From positions 124,001-188,000 of the forward strand of contig NZ_BMNH01000003.1 in the NCBI RefSeq assembly GCF_014646355.1: 64,000 nucleotides of DNA. Reading direction: 5' to 3'. Both the position numbers and the translations under genes were made by a program. Under the pieces are notes generated by a model. The model did no database searches. It saw only the letters and a program-made list of their open reading frames with translations, and was not told the DNA's origin. Origin of the DNA: Nonomuraea cavernae. Its GTDB lineage: Bacteria > Actinomycetota > Actinomycetes > Streptosporangiales > Streptosporangiaceae. How positions within the stretch are numbered: the first letter of the stretch is position 1; each line of letters begins with the position of its first letter. Of the stretch, positions 47,245 to 56,300 are shown one piece after another.

Positions 47245-48024
47245 ATGAACATCGTCGTCTGCGTGAAGCAGGTCCCCGATACGGCGACCGAGCGTAAGCT
47301 GCGGTCCGATGACAAGACGCTCGACCGCGACGCCGTGGACGGCGTGGTCAACGAGCTTGACGAGTACGCGGTCGAGGAGGCCCTGAAGCTCAAGGAGGCC
47401 CACGGTGGTGAGGTGACCGTCCTCTCCATGGGGCCGGGCCGGGCCACCGAGACCATCCGCAAGGCCCTGGCCATGGGCGCCGACAAGGCGGTGCACCTCA
47501 GCGACGAGGCTCTACACGGCTCCGACGCGCTGTCCACCTCCTACGCGATGGCCCAGGTGCTGAAGAAGATCGGGTTCGACCTGGTCATCCTCGGTTCTGA
47601 GTCCACCGACGCCCGCACCGGCGTGCTGCCGGCGATGCTGGCCGAGCGGCTCGGCGCCCCGCAGCTCACGCTGGTCAACAAGGTCGACGTCGACGGCTCC
47701 TCGATCAGCGTCCAGCGCCTGACCGACTACGGGTTCGACAAGGTCGAGGCCACGCTGCCCGCGATCGTCTCCGTGGTGGAGAAGATCAACGAGCCGCGCT
47801 ACCCGTCCTTCAAGGGCATCATGGCGGCCAAGAAGAAGCCGGTCGAGACGCTGGCCATCGCCGACGCCGAGATCGCGGCCGACCAGGTGGGCCTCGGCGC
47901 CGCCTGGTCCGAGGTCGTCGACTTCGCCGCGGCCCCGCCGCGTGCCGCCGGCACGATCGTCAAGGACGAGGGCGACGGTGGCGCCAAGGCCGCCGACTTC
48001 CTCGCCGCCAAGAAGTTCATCTGA
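47245..48024 (+). CDS. etfB: Electron transfer flavoprotein beta subunit
   Basis: This 259-residue subunit of ETF accepts electrons from acyl-CoA dehydrogenases and passes them to ETF-quinone oxidoreductase. Typical sequence: MNIVVCVKQVPDT, LNELDEYAVEEALKLKE, VLSMGPGRATETIRKALAMG, LVILGSESTDARTG. GGGAGG occurs 13 bases upstream, somewhat distant. The upstream in-frame extension (to 47131) lacks family similarity and is not coding. It is followed by etfA after 19 bp. The acyl-CoA dehydrogenases at 6.6-8.8 kb would be natural electron donors. Confidence 0.95.
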   Translation: MNIVVCVKQVPDTATERKLRSDDKTLDRDAVDGVVNELDEYAVEEALKLKEAHGGEVTVLSMGPGRATETIRKALAMGADKAVHLSDEALHGSDALSTSYAMAQVLKKIGFDLVILGSESTDARTGVLPAMLAERLGAPQLTLVNKVDVDGSSISVQRLTDYGFDKVEATLPAIVSVVEKINEPRYPSFKGIMAAKKKPVETLAIADAEIAADQVGLGAAWSEVVDFAAAPPRAAGTIVKDEGDGGAKAADFLAAKKFI

Positions 48025-48043
48025 GAACGGGGGTTTTGCTGAT

Positions 48044-48997
48044 ATGTCGGAGATTCTCGTTCTCGTCGAGCATGTCGACGGCGAGGTCAAGAAAGTCACT
48101 CTCGAACTGCTGACCCTGGCGCGCTCGCTCGGCACGCCGGCCGCGGTCTGGGCCGGTCCCGGCATCACCGGTGACGCCAAGGCCAGGCTGGCCGAGTACG
48201 GCGCCGAGAAGATCTACGTGGCCGGCTCCGAGGAGATCGTCGGCTACGTGGTCGCGCCCAAGGCCGAGCTGCTGGCTCAGCTCGTGGCGGCCAAGTCGCC
48301 CGCCGCAGTGCTCGTGGCGGCCACGGCCGAGGGCAAGGAGATCGCCGGCCGCCTCGCGGTCAAGACCGACTCCGGCGTCATCACCGACGCCGTGGGCCTC
48401 GGCGAGGGCTTCGTCGCCGACCAGTCCATCTTCGGCGGCGGCGTCAACGTCCAGTCCAAGGTGCGCAAGGGCACGCCCATCGTCGCCGTCCGTCCCAACT
48501 CCACGGCTCCCGAGGCCGCCGCGGGCGCGGGCGCCGAGGAGGAGGTGTCCGTCTCGCTGAGCGACGGCGCGAAGGCGGCGAAGATCGTCGAGCGCGTCAA
48601 GCAGGAGAAGGGCGCCCGCCCCGAGCTGACCGAGGCCGCCATCGTGGTCTCCGGCGGGCGCGGCGTCGGCTCGGCCGAGAACTTCTCGGTCATCGAGGGC
48701 CTGGCCGACTCGCTCGGCGCGGCCGTGGGCGCCTCCCGGGCCGCCACCGACGCCGGCTGGTACCCCCATCAGTTCCAGGTGGGCCAGACGGGCAAGACGG
48801 TGTCGCCGCAGCTCTACATCGCCGCGGGCATCTCGGGCGCCATCCAGCACCGGGCCGGCATGCAGACCGCGAAGACCATCGTCGCGATCAACAAGGACCC
48901 CGAGGCACCGATCTTCGAGCTCGCCGACTACGGCGTCGTGGGCGACCTGCACCAGGTCGTGCCGCAGCTCACCGAAGAGGTCGACAAGCGTAAGTAG
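48044..48997 (+). CDS. etfA: Electron transfer flavoprotein alpha subunit
   Basis: This 317-residue subunit carries the FAD. The N-terminal domain ([20 protein letters not shown]) resembles etfB. The C-terminal FAD-binding region has [55 protein letters not shown] and [19 protein letters not shown]. The ATG at 48044 lies ten bases after a GGGGG run. It forms an obligate heterodimer with EtfB. A strong hairpin follows the stop. Confidence 0.96.
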   Translation: MSEILVLVEHVDGEVKKVTLELLTLARSLGTPAAVWAGPGITGDAKARLAEYGAEKIYVAGSEEIVGYVVAPKAELLAQLVAAKSPAAVLVAATAEGKEIAGRLAVKTDSGVITDAVGLGEGFVADQSIFGGGVNVQSKVRKGTPIVAVRPNSTAPEAAAGAGAEEEVSVSLSDGAKAAKIVERVKQEKGARPELTEAAIVVSGGRGVGSAENFSVIEGLADSLGAAVGASRAATDAGWYPHQFQVGQTGKTVSPQLYIAAGISGAIQHRAGMQTAKTIVAINKDPEAPIFELADYGVVGDLHQVVPQLTEEVDKRK

Positions 48998-49018
48998 TTC
49001 GACGCGGTTCATCCCGCG

Positions 49019-49049
49019 ACGGCGTCGCACTCCTCCGGTGCGGCGCCGT
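49019..49049 (+). terminator. Hairpin after etfBA
   Basis: ACGGCGTCGCAC (49019-49030) pairs with GTGCGGCGCCGT (49038-49049) through one G-T wobble, with a 7-base loop, 22 bp after the etfA stop. It lies between convergent genes. Confidence 0.7.
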
Positions 49050-49086
49050 TCGCGTTCGCGGCTCCCGGTGCCTTCCGCGCGGCCTC

Positions 49087-49140
49087 CGCGTCCGTCCGCG
49101 CGTCCGTCCGCGCGTCCGTCCGCGTGTCCGTCCGCGCGTG
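49087..49140. repeat. Short tandem repeat, about four copies of a 12-bp unit
   Basis: CGCGCGTCCGTC-like units follow one another between the convergent etfA and MFS genes; the first copy is 10 bp and the fourth has one change. It looks like slippage DNA with no evident function. Confidence 0.7.
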
Positions 49141-49157
49141 CGCCCGGGTGTCCGCCG

Positions 49158-50351
49158 TCAGGCGGCGATCTCGGCGGGTTCCCGGTCCCGTGGCGGCAGT
49201 ACGGTGATCGTCGCGGGCTCCGTACGCGGCAGGAAGCGAGCCGCGACCGTGATCAGCAGGCCCAGGACGACCGTGATGCCGAGCGCGGTGCGCAGCGAGG
49301 TGACGTCCGACAGGAAGCCGATCACCACCGGGCCCAGCAGCAGGCCCGCGTAGCCCATCGCGCCCGCCTGGGCGATCGCCGGGCCGGGGTTGTCGGTGGC
49401 GGTGCCCGCGAGCGACAGCGTCATCGGCGAGATCGTCGCGACGCCCAGACCGACGAAGAACATCGCGAACACCGCCACCAGCGGCGCGGGCGCGGCCAGC
49501 ACGACCAGGAAGAACCCGGCCGTGGCCAGCCCGGAGACGGTCAGCATCCCGCGCACCCCGAACCTCGACCGCAGCCGGTCACCGGTGACCCGGGCGACGA
49601 GCATGCCGGCCTCGAAGACCGGGTAGCCGAGCGCCGCCAGCGCCTCCGGCGCGCCCAGCTCGTCGCGCATGAACAGGCCGTTCCAGTCGGCGACCGTGCC
49701 CTCGACCATGAAGGCGAAGAACATCAGCGCGCCGAGCAGGTACACGATCGGCGGCATGCGCCGGCGGGCGGCCGTCGCGGCCCGCGGCGCCGGGGCCTCG
49801 GGCAGGTACGCGCGGCCGATGAGGACCATCGCCGGCAGGGAGACCAGCCCGATCAGCGCCACGTTCGCGGTGAACGACAGGCCCAGGGCGATCGACACGC
49901 TGCCCAGCGCGCCGGCGGCGATGGCGCCGACGCACCAGCCCGCGTGCATGCCGTTCATCAGCGGGCGCCCGTAGGCGCGCTCGACGGTGGAGCCCTGGGC
50001 GTTCATCGCGATGTCCACCACGCCGAACGCCATGCCGAAGAACGCCGCGGCGACCAGCAGCAGCGGCAGGTTCGGCGCGAACGCCACGCCCACCAGGCCC
50101 AGCGCGGTCAGCGGGCCGCCGACCCGCAGGACGGCCTTGCTGCCCGCGCGGGCCATGATCCGCCGCATGGACTGCATGGTCACCAGCGCGCCGAGGCCCC
50201 ACGCCAGCAGGATGATCCCGATGGATGATTCGGACAGGCCCAGCTTGTCGCTCAACGCCGGGATGCGCACCGTCATCGTGCCCACCATCAGGCCGGACAT
50301 CACGAAGGTAAGAATCGCCCCGTAACGGGCAATTCGCAGGTCGCGCGCCAT
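49158..50351 (-). CDS. MFS transporter, 12 transmembrane helices
   Basis: This 397-residue major-facilitator protein has about twelve hydrophobic segments. N-terminal motifs include YGAILTFVMSGLMVGTMTVR and LSESSIGIILLAWGLGALVT. Halfway comes GSTVERAYGRPLMNGMHAGW, and the second half starts after ARRRMPPIVYLLGAL. It resembles the YbjJ-like/fucose-permease-related group, whose substrates are mostly unknown. AAAGG lies nine bases before the start. The TetR gene immediately upstream on the same strand, with its palindromic operator, suggests an efflux role, but substrate prediction is not possible. Confidence 0.88.
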   Translation of the reverse strand: MARDLRIARYGAILTFVMSGLMVGTMTVRIPALSDKLGLSESSIGIILLAWGLGALVTMQSMRRIMARAGSKAVLRVGGPLTALGLVGVAFAPNLPLLLVAAAFFGMAFGVVDIAMNAQGSTVERAYGRPLMNGMHAGWCVGAIAAGALGSVSIALGLSFTANVALIGLVSLPAMVLIGRAYLPEAPAPRAATAARRRMPPIVYLLGALMFFAFMVEGTVADWNGLFMRDELGAPEALAALGYPVFEAGMLVARVTGDRLRSRFGVRGMLTVSGLATAGFFLVVLAAPAPLVAVFAMFFVGLGVATISPMTLSLAGTATDNPGPAIAQAGAMGYAGLLLGPVVIGFLSDVTSLRTALGITVVLGLLITVAARFLPRTEPATITVLPPRDREPAEIAA

Positions 50352-50686
50352 CAGTCGTACCTTTCACGTTCAGAGTCTTCAGAGAGATCACGCGCCAAGG
50401 GGCGCGGCAAGTCGGCTCGCCGCCCGGCCCGCGCGCGGCGGCGGGCCATGCGTGTCCGGTGGGAGGTGGGTCGGGCACGCTTTCGGGAACGCGGCTTCCG
50501 GGGCGTCCTGGCGGGTCCGGTGGGCGGGCTCGCGGAAGCGCCTCGGCCGCCCGGCGCGTTCACCCGCCCCCGTCGTTCACCTGCCCGGCGCGTTCACCCG
50601 GCCGCGCGTATGCCCGGCCGGGTGTGGTGGCTCGGGCGGGAGGCCGTACTGTGCCCGAGTGATGTCGGTCACTTGGAACGGCTGCG
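50352..50686. other. 335-bp non-coding stretch with an 18-bp direct repeat
   Basis: No gene is supported here. The copies at 50549-50566 and 50583-50600 (core CCGGCGCGTTCACCCG) are identical and 34 bp apart, with a partial third copy between them. Short open frames in this stretch lack codon bias and ribosome-binding sites. Confidence 0.55.
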
Positions 50687-51205
50687 CTAGGGCATGGCCT
50701 CGGGTTTGAGGAGGCTTCTCAGCCGTGCCTCCAGGGCCACGAGATCGTCCTCGGTGTTGAGGTCGGGGTCGTGGCTGGACACGTCCCAGAGCCCCTCGCA
50801 GGCCAGCCGGACGACCTGCGAGGCCAGCCGGTCGGGCTCCTCGTCGAGGCCCTCGCGATGCCAGCGGGCCATCGCCTCGCGCAGCGGGGCGAGCAGGTAG
50901 ATGTTGCCCGACGCGCCGGTGACGACGGCCCATCTTCGGAGCCGGCCGGAGCGCACGGCGGCCAGGGTGGCGCCGAGGTAGCGCTCGGTGTAGGTGTCGT
51001 CGGGCTGCGCGGCCATGAGCTGGTCGAAGTCGTCGATGAGCCGCTCGACCATGGCCTTGATCAGGGCTTCTTTGCTGTTGAAGTGGTAGAGAAGGCCGCC
51101 CTTGCTCACGCCGGCCCGGTCGGCCACGGCCGCCAGGGTGAGCGCCGCCGAGCCCTGGTCGCAGAGGATCTCCTCGGCGGCGTCCAGCAGCTCGTCCCTT
51201 CTCAT
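50687..51205 (-). CDS. TetR-family transcriptional regulator
   Basis: This 172-residue regulator has an N-terminal helix-turn-helix ([40 protein letters not shown]) and a C-terminal helical ligand domain. TACAGT on the minus strand ends six bases before the ATG, so the message should be leaderless. That -10 lies inside a 26-bp perfect palindrome, so the protein probably represses itself. The MFS gene downstream on the same strand is a likely target. The divergent cysteine desulfurase promoter shares the operator. Confidence 0.9.
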   Translation of the reverse strand: MRRDELLDAAEEILCDQGSAALTLAAVADRAGVSKGGLLYHFNSKEALIKAMVERLIDDFDQLMAAQPDDTYTERYLGATLAAVRSGRLRRWAVVTGASGNIYLLAPLREAMARWHREGLDEEPDRLASQVVRLACEGLWDVSSHDPDLNTEDDLVALEARLRSLLKPEAMP

Positions 51206-51210
51206 ACCTC

Positions 51211-51236
51211 GACTGTACCGTCCGGACGGTACAGTC
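51211..51236. promoter_or_regulatory. 26-bp perfect palindrome, TetR operator
   Basis: The 13-bp arms GACTGTACCGTCC and their exact reverse complement meet with no spacer. The site holds the -10 of the TetR gene (51212-51217, minus strand) and covers the -35 position of the divergent cysteine desulfurase gene. Confidence 0.8.
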
Positions 51237-51246
51237 GCAAACGAGA

Positions 51247-51252
51247 TACCCT
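51247..51252 (+). promoter_or_regulatory. -10 element of the cysteine desulfurase gene
   Basis: TACCCT ends six bases before the GTG start at 51259, predicting a leaderless mRNA. Confidence 0.5.
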
Positions 51253-51258
51253 GACCAC

Positions 51259-52422
51259 GTGAGCAGACCGTCGGCCTATCTTGATCACGCGGCGACCACG
51301 CCCATGCTTCCCGAGGCGATCGAGGCCATGACGGAGCAACTCGGACGGGTCGGCAACGCGTCCTCGCTGCACGCGGCGGGGCGGCAGGTGCGCAGAGTCG
51401 TCGAAGAGGCTCGCGAGACCATCGCCGACGCGCTCGGCGCCCGGCCCAGCGAGGTGGTGTTCACCTCGGGCGGCACCGAGGCCGACAACCTCGCCGTCAA
51501 GGGCCTCTACTGGGCGCGCGCGCCCCGCGCGCGCCTGCTGATCAGCTCCATCGAGCACCACGCCACGCTCGACCCCGCCCACTGGCTGGCCGACGGTCAG
51601 GGCGCGCGGGTCGAGCTGCTGGAGGTCGACGAGCTCGGCCGGGTGCATCCCGACACGCTGCGCGCGGCCATCGAGGCCGACCCCGGCGGCGTCGCCATGG
51701 TCAGCGTCATGTGGGCCAACAACGAGGTCGGCACCGTCCAGCCGGTGCACGCCCTGGCGGCGGTCGCCCACGAGCACGGCATCCCGTTCCACTCCGACGC
51801 GGTGCAGGCGGTCGGCCAGCTCCCGGTGTCGTTCGCCGACTCGGGCGCCGACGCGCTCACCGTGACCGGCCACAAGATCGGCGGCCCGATGGGGGTGGGA
51901 GCGCTGCTGCTGGCCAGGGGCCTGACCCCGGTCTCCGTGCAGCACGGCGGCGGTCAGGAGCGCGACGTGCGCTCCGGCACGCTCGACGCGCCCGCCATCG
52001 CCGGGCTGGCCGCCGCGGTGCGCGTCGCCGTCAAGGAGCAGGAGGAGCAGGGCCGCCGCCTGACGACCCTGCGCGACGAGCTCATCCAACGCGTACGCCA
52101 GGCCGTGCCCGGCGTGGTGCTCAACGGCGACCCGGTCGACCGGCTGCCCGGCAACGCCCACTTCTCCTTCCCCGGCTGCGAGGGCGACGCGCTGCTCATG
52201 CTGCTCGACGCCAAGGGCGTGGAGTGCTCGACCGGCTCCGCCTGCTCCGCCGGGGTGGCGCAGCCGTCACACGTGCTGCTGGCCATGGGCGCCGAGGCGG
52301 CCGCGGCCAGGGGCTCGCTCAGGTTCACGCTCGGCCACACCTCGACTCGCGACGACGTCGACCGCCTCATCGAGGTGCTGCCGGCGGTCGTCGAGCGGGC
52401 CCGCCGGGCCGGGCTCAGCTGA
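51259..52422 (+). CDS. Cysteine desulfurase (IscS/NifS-like)
   Basis: This 387-residue pyridoxal-phosphate enzyme releases sulfur from cysteine as a persulfide. The cofactor lysine is Lys206 in [10 protein letters not shown] and the active Cys is Cys329 in STGSACSAG, in the long mobile loop of group I (IscS) enzymes. [14 protein letters not shown] and [13 protein letters not shown] are standard. A gene for the sulfur acceptor MnmA lies 1.1 kb downstream on the same strand, so this protein probably supplies sulfur for tRNA thiolation. Its 3' end overlaps the convergent unknown gene by 8 bp. Confidence 0.94.
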   Translation: MSRPSAYLDHAATTPMLPEAIEAMTEQLGRVGNASSLHAAGRQVRRVVEEARETIADALGARPSEVVFTSGGTEADNLAVKGLYWARAPRARLLISSIEHHATLDPAHWLADGQGARVELLEVDELGRVHPDTLRAAIEADPGGVAMVSVMWANNEVGTVQPVHALAAVAHEHGIPFHSDAVQAVGQLPVSFADSGADALTVTGHKIGGPMGVGALLLARGLTPVSVQHGGGQERDVRSGTLDAPAIAGLAAAVRVAVKEQEEQGRRLTTLRDELIQRVRQAVPGVVLNGDPVDRLPGNAHFSFPGCEGDALLMLLDAKGVECSTGSACSAGVAQPSHVLLAMGAEAAAARGSLRFTLGHTSTRDDVDRLIEVLPAVVERARRAGLS

Positions 52423-53467
52423 CGAACGGCACCACCGCGGTCCAGGCGGGGTCGGCCGACACGTCCACGCGTGGCTCGCCCTCCTCCCAGCTCACGATCA
52501 GCTCCTTGGCGTGCAGGGCGGCGTCTCCGGTCGGATCGGCGTACACGTGGATGATCCGATGGCCCTCGGCGCTCAGGTGGGCGGCCAGCACGGCGTCGTC
52601 GCGCAGCTTGAGCAGCCGGGTGGCGAGCCGTTCCTCGAAGTCGCGGAGCGCGGTCAGCGACTCGCCGACGGGCAGGCCGTTCTCGTCGCGGTGGGAGTAG
52701 GGCAGCGTGATCGCGATGTGCTGGTCGAACAACGGGTAGTCGACCGGCCGCAGCGGATAGCGGGTGGTGGCGATGAGCGGCGCGCCGCCGGCCGTCTGGC
52801 CCTCCAGCAACGCCCACTGCTCCTCGCCGTAGCCCGAGGCCAGGTCGGCGACCACCGCCGGCAGGTGCGTCGCGGCGACGGAGTCGATCGGCTCGAACGT
52901 GGCCGGGGTGATCTCCCCGACCCAGCGGGCCACGTCGTCCTCGCCGAGCAGCCAGTCGAGCGCGAGCAGCGTGGCCTCCATCCGGTCGTCGGCGCCGAGC
53001 TCGCCGAAGATCGGATGGTAGGCGGCCACGTCGACCCGAGGTGTGCTCCTCGGCACCCGCAGGCCCAGCACGAGCCCGTCCAGACCGAACGAGTGACCCC
53101 CCACGTCGAGCGTGAGCTCCAGCGCTCTCGCGTTGGCCTGCCGCGACGGGTGGAACTCCCACAGCAGGTCGGCGGGCGGCGCCGCCCTGGCCCAGCGGTG
53201 GGCCAGGGAACGCAGCTCGGCGTCGCCGGCGGCGGTCACCACCAGCGCGTGCGCCGCGTTCCTGCCGGGAGCCACCTCCCAGACGAGGTCCGGATGGACC
53301 GCGCTCACCGCCGGAGCGAGCCACTCCGCCAACCCGTCGGTGTCGCCGGCGGCCACCATCGAGTCGAGCCGCGGTCTGGCCTCCTGCCACCAGGTCCAGA
53401 AGCCCGCGATGCCGTTGTCCGGCTCTCCGGCCGGTGTGTTTTCTGCCTTGCGCCCGAACAGTCGCAT
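52415..53467 (-). CDS. Conserved protein of unknown function (DUF695-like)
   Basis: The ATG at 53467 ([14 protein letters not shown]) gives 350 residues; AAGGA lies about ten bases upstream. The protein is soluble and acidic, with no signal peptide or membrane helix. The N-terminal half ([40 protein letters not shown]) resembles the DUF695 group; the identification is from memory. The second half ([39 protein letters not shown]) may be a second copy or a related domain. It is divergent from mnmA (91 bp) and convergent with the cysteine desulfurase. I cannot assign a function. Confidence 0.75.
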   Translation of the reverse strand: MRLFGRKAENTPAGEPDNGIAGFWTWWQEARPRLDSMVAAGDTDGLAEWLAPAVSAVHPDLVWEVAPGRNAAHALVVTAAGDAELRSLAHRWARAAPPADLLWEFHPSRQANARALELTLDVGGHSFGLDGLVLGLRVPRSTPRVDVAAYHPIFGELGADDRMEATLLALDWLLGEDDVARWVGEITPATFEPIDSVAATHLPAVVADLASGYGEEQWALLEGQTAGGAPLIATTRYPLRPVDYPLFDQHIAITLPYSHRDENGLPVGESLTALRDFEERLATRLLKLRDDAVLAAHLSAEGHRIIHVYADPTGDAALHAKELIVSWEEGEPRVDVSADPAWTAVVPFVS

Positions 53468-53558
53468 AACCAGGAATCCTTCCAGATCCGGAGCCCCCAC
53501 GTGCCCCGGCGGCCGCCGCGCGAAGCGCACCCGAACGGGACAGTACTCTGGAACGGTC

Positions 53559-54617
53559 ATGGGAATGCGTGTGCTTGCCGCCATGTCGGGCGGCGTCGAC
53601 TCAGCCGTGGCCGCTGCCCGCGTCGCCGAGGCCGGCCACGACGTCACCGGCGTGCATCTGGCCCTGTCGGCCAACCCCCAATCCCACCGCACCGGGGCCC
53701 GGGGCTGCTGCACCGTCGAAGACTCGCGAGACGCGCGGCGCGCCGCCGACGTGATCGGCATCCCCTTCTACATCTGGGACATGGCCGAGCGCTTCCAGCG
53801 CGACGTGATCGAGGACTTCGTCGCCGAATACGCCGCCGGCCGCACGCCCAACCCGTGCCTGCGGTGCAACGAGAAGATCAAGTTCGCGGCGGTGCTCGAC
53901 CGCGCCCTGGCGCTCGGGTTCGACGCCGTGGCGACCGGTCACCACGCCAGGCTGCTCGACGGCGTCCTGTCCAGGAGCGTCGACCCGGGCAAGGACCAGT
54001 CCTACGTGCTGGGCGTGCTCACCCGCGAGCAGCTCAGCCACGCGCTCTTCCCGCTGGGCGACTCGACCAAGGCCGAGGTGCGCGAGGAGGCCGCCCGTCG
54101 TGGCCTGACCGTGGCCGACAAGCCCGACAGCCACGACATCTGCTTCATCGCCGACGGCGACACACGCGGCTTCCTGGCCGGACGGCTCGGCTCGGCCGAG
54201 GGGCGCATCCTCGACGAGTCCGGCGAGGTCGTCGGCAGCCACCAGGGCGCCCACGGGTTCACCGTCGGCCAGCGCAAGGGCCTGCGCATCGACCGGCCCG
54301 CCGCCGACGGCCGGCCGCGCTACGTGCTGTCGATCGAGCCGGTGTCCAACACGGTCACCGTCGGGCCCCGCTCGGCGCTGGAGGTCACCTCCATCACCTG
54401 CCTGCGTCCGGTGTGGAACGGGCCGTCCGTCCTCGACGACCTCACCGTGCAGTTGCGCGCCCACGGCGAGGTCTACGGGTGCCGGTTCGAGGAGGCGGGC
54501 GGGGAGCTGCGCATCGAGCTCGACCGGCCCGCCACCGGGGTGGCCGCGGGGCAGGCGGCGGTGCTCTACTCGGGCTCGACCGTCATCGGCTCCGCCACGA
54601 TCGCCCACGCCGCCTGA
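53559..54617 (+). CDS. mnmA: tRNA-specific 2-thiouridylase MnmA
   Basis: This 352-residue enzyme thiolates U34 of tRNA-Lys, -Glu and -Gln. The PP-loop is [12 protein letters not shown]. Cysteines lie in [15 protein letters not shown] and [13 protein letters not shown], the second being the catalytic persulfide site. [10 protein letters not shown] is a family signature. An [16 protein letters not shown] insert near the N-terminus is typical of actinobacterial MnmA. TACTCT at 53544-53549 ends nine bases before the ATG, so the leader is absent or very short. It probably works with the cysteine desulfurase encoded upstream. Confidence 0.96.
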   Translation: MGMRVLAAMSGGVDSAVAAARVAEAGHDVTGVHLALSANPQSHRTGARGCCTVEDSRDARRAADVIGIPFYIWDMAERFQRDVIEDFVAEYAAGRTPNPCLRCNEKIKFAAVLDRALALGFDAVATGHHARLLDGVLSRSVDPGKDQSYVLGVLTREQLSHALFPLGDSTKAEVREEAARRGLTVADKPDSHDICFIADGDTRGFLAGRLGSAEGRILDESGEVVGSHQGAHGFTVGQRKGLRIDRPAADGRPRYVLSIEPVSNTVTVGPRSALEVTSITCLRPVWNGPSVLDDLTVQLRAHGEVYGCRFEEAGGELRIELDRPATGVAAGQAAVLYSGSTVIGSATIAHAA

Positions 54618-54623
54618 CCGGCG

Positions 54624-55256
54624 TCAGGTCAGGGTGATCGAGTCGCCGACGGCCAGCCTGCGCATGTCGGCGCGCTGGTGGTCGGACTCGAGCTTGAGCC
54701 AGGTGTCGACGAGCGACAGCCCGATGTCGTTCAGCAGCCCGTCATGAGTGGAGAAGGCCCTGCCCGGGCGGATCGTACGGAGATAGTCGACCATCTCCAG
54801 CAGCTTGAGCCATGGCGCGTTGGTGGGCACCAGGAGCGTCGGCACTCTCCGGTCGGGCACCGTGAGCGCGTCGCCGGGGTAGAAGACCTCGTCGTCGAAC
54901 ATGAACCCGATGTTCTGCACGATGGACATGTCGGGGTGGTTCTTGGCGTGCCACTCGCCGTAGACCCGGACCGCGAACCCGGCCGCCTCGAACTCGTCGC
55001 CGTGCTCCACCACCTGGATCTTGGCCGGAACACCGGCCAGCTGGGCGGCGACCGCCTCGCAGGTCCACACCTCCAGGCCGGCCGGAGCCGACCTCAGGCG
55101 CTCGACGTCGACGTGGTCGAAGTGCTCGTGGGTGATGAGCACCGCGTCGGCGCCGTCGAGCACGGGGCCGTCACTGAACGCCCCGGGGTCGAGCACCAGG
55201 ACCTTGTCATCCTTCTCCAGCCGCACGCACGCGTGGCCGTACTTCGTGAGCTTCAT
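54624..55256 (-). CDS. UlaG-like MBL-fold metallo-hydrolase
   Basis: This 210-residue protein has the metal motif ITHEHFDHVD and the start LTKYGHACVRLEKDDKVLVL, typical of the UlaG/L-ascorbate-6-phosphate-lactonase-like branch. FYPGDAL gives the bridging Asp and AFSTHDGLLN the final His. The substrate is unknown. TAGGCT on the minus strand ends seven bases before the ATG, so the mRNA is probably leaderless. Its start codon is only 23 bp from that of the divergent MetE-like gene. Confidence 0.9.
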   Translation of the reverse strand: MKLTKYGHACVRLEKDDKVLVLDPGAFSDGPVLDGADAVLITHEHFDHVDVERLRSAPAGLEVWTCEAVAAQLAGVPAKIQVVEHGDEFEAAGFAVRVYGEWHAKNHPDMSIVQNIGFMFDDEVFYPGDALTVPDRRVPTLLVPTNAPWLKLLEMVDYLRTIRPGRAFSTHDGLLNDIGLSLVDTWLKLESDHQRADMRRLAVGDSITLT

Positions 55257-55263
55257 CTTGGAG

Positions 55264-55273
55264 AGCCTACGCT
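55264..55273. promoter_or_regulatory. Overlapping divergent -10 elements
   Basis: TAGGCT on the minus strand (55269-55264) and TACGCT on the plus strand (55268-55273) share the TA at 55268-55269. They serve the UlaG-like and MetE-like genes and cannot be occupied at once. Confidence 0.55.
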
Positions 55274-55279
55274 TGACCC

Positions 55280-56287
55280 ATGTTGACGTGGGAGGCCACC
55301 GGGGTCGGTTCGCACCCGGGGCAGGATCATCTCGAGGCCGCTCGGCTGGTGTTCGGTGAGGTGCCGGGGCTGCCGTACCTTCCGGAGCTGCCTGGGAGGG
55401 GCGTCGGGGCCGACCTGGTGGGCAGGACGGCGGCGCTGCTCGTGGATCTGTACGCGGAGGTGCAGCCGTCCGGCTGGCGGCTGGCCGACCGGCCCGGTCG
55501 TGATCACCAGCGGGCCGCCGACCACCTCCGGCGCGACCTCGACGGGCTTGAGGAGGCCGGCCACGCCTACACCGGCCCGCTCAAGCTGCAGGTGTGCGGC
55601 CCGTGGACGCTGGCGGCCGGCATCGAGCTGCGCCACGGCGACAAGATGCTCTCCGACCAGGGGGCCGTCCGCGATCTGATCGCCTCGCTGGAGCAGGGGG
55701 TGCGCGAGCACGTCGACGAGGTGCGCAGGCGGCTGCCCGGCGTCACCGAGATCGTGCTGCAGCTCGACGAGCCCGGCCTGCCGGGCGTGCTGGCCGGGAC
55801 CGTGCCGACCGCGTCGGGCTTCGGCCGGCTGGCCGCCGTCGAGGGGTGGCGGGTGGCGGAGTCGCTGCGCCTGTTCGCCGAGCCGATCGTGCACTGCTGC
55901 GCGCCGTCGGTGCCCTACGACCTGCTCCGTACGAGCGGGGTGCGTGGTGTCTCGGTGGACGCCTCGCTGCTGCGGCGCAGGGACGAGGACGCCGTGGGCG
56001 AGGCTCTGGAGGCGGGGCTGCTGTTGTTCCTGGGCGTGGTGCCGGGCACCGACACCCGCCTGCCGGACGTGGGCGTCGTCGCCAAGCCGGCGCTGGAGCT
56101 GTGGCGGCGGCTCGGGTTCGCGCCCGAACGCCTCACCGAGCAGGTCGTGCTCACCCCGGCCTGCGGGCTGGCCGGAGCCTCGCCGCGCTACGCCAGGGCC
56201 GCCCTGGCCGCCTGCCGGAAGGCCGCCCACGTGCTCAGAGACGACCCTGCCGAAGGGCGAGTCGCGGGCGAGCGGCAGGCCGGATGA
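55280..56287 (+). CDS. Short (core) MetE-like cobalamin-independent methionine synthase
   Basis: This 335-residue protein corresponds to the C-terminal catalytic barrel of MetE, which is about 750 residues in full. VGSHPGQDHLEAARLV opens the barrel, LKLQVCGPWTLAAGI and IVLQLDEPGLPGVLAG line the pocket. The zinc ligands appear as HCC in PIVHCCAPS (the HxC motif) and Cys in LTPACGLAG. The usual zinc-binding Glu is not obvious. Core MetE proteins lack the folate-handling N-domain and are thought to use other methyl donors. The mRNA should be leaderless (TACGCT six bases before the ATG). Confidence 0.8.
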   Translation: MLTWEATGVGSHPGQDHLEAARLVFGEVPGLPYLPELPGRGVGADLVGRTAALLVDLYAEVQPSGWRLADRPGRDHQRAADHLRRDLDGLEEAGHAYTGPLKLQVCGPWTLAAGIELRHGDKMLSDQGAVRDLIASLEQGVREHVDEVRRRLPGVTEIVLQLDEPGLPGVLAGTVPTASGFGRLAAVEGWRVAESLRLFAEPIVHCCAPSVPYDLLRTSGVRGVSVDASLLRRRDEDAVGEALEAGLLLFLGVVPGTDTRLPDVGVVAKPALELWRRLGFAPERLTEQVVLTPACGLAGASPRYARAALAACRKAAHVLRDDPAEGRVAGERQAG

Positions 56288-56300
56288 GTAGCCTCCTCAC

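Noticed and set aside
49087..49140. CRISPR array or rho-independent terminator
   Set aside because: The repeat unit is only 10-12 bp with no spacers; it is simple tandem slippage DNA.
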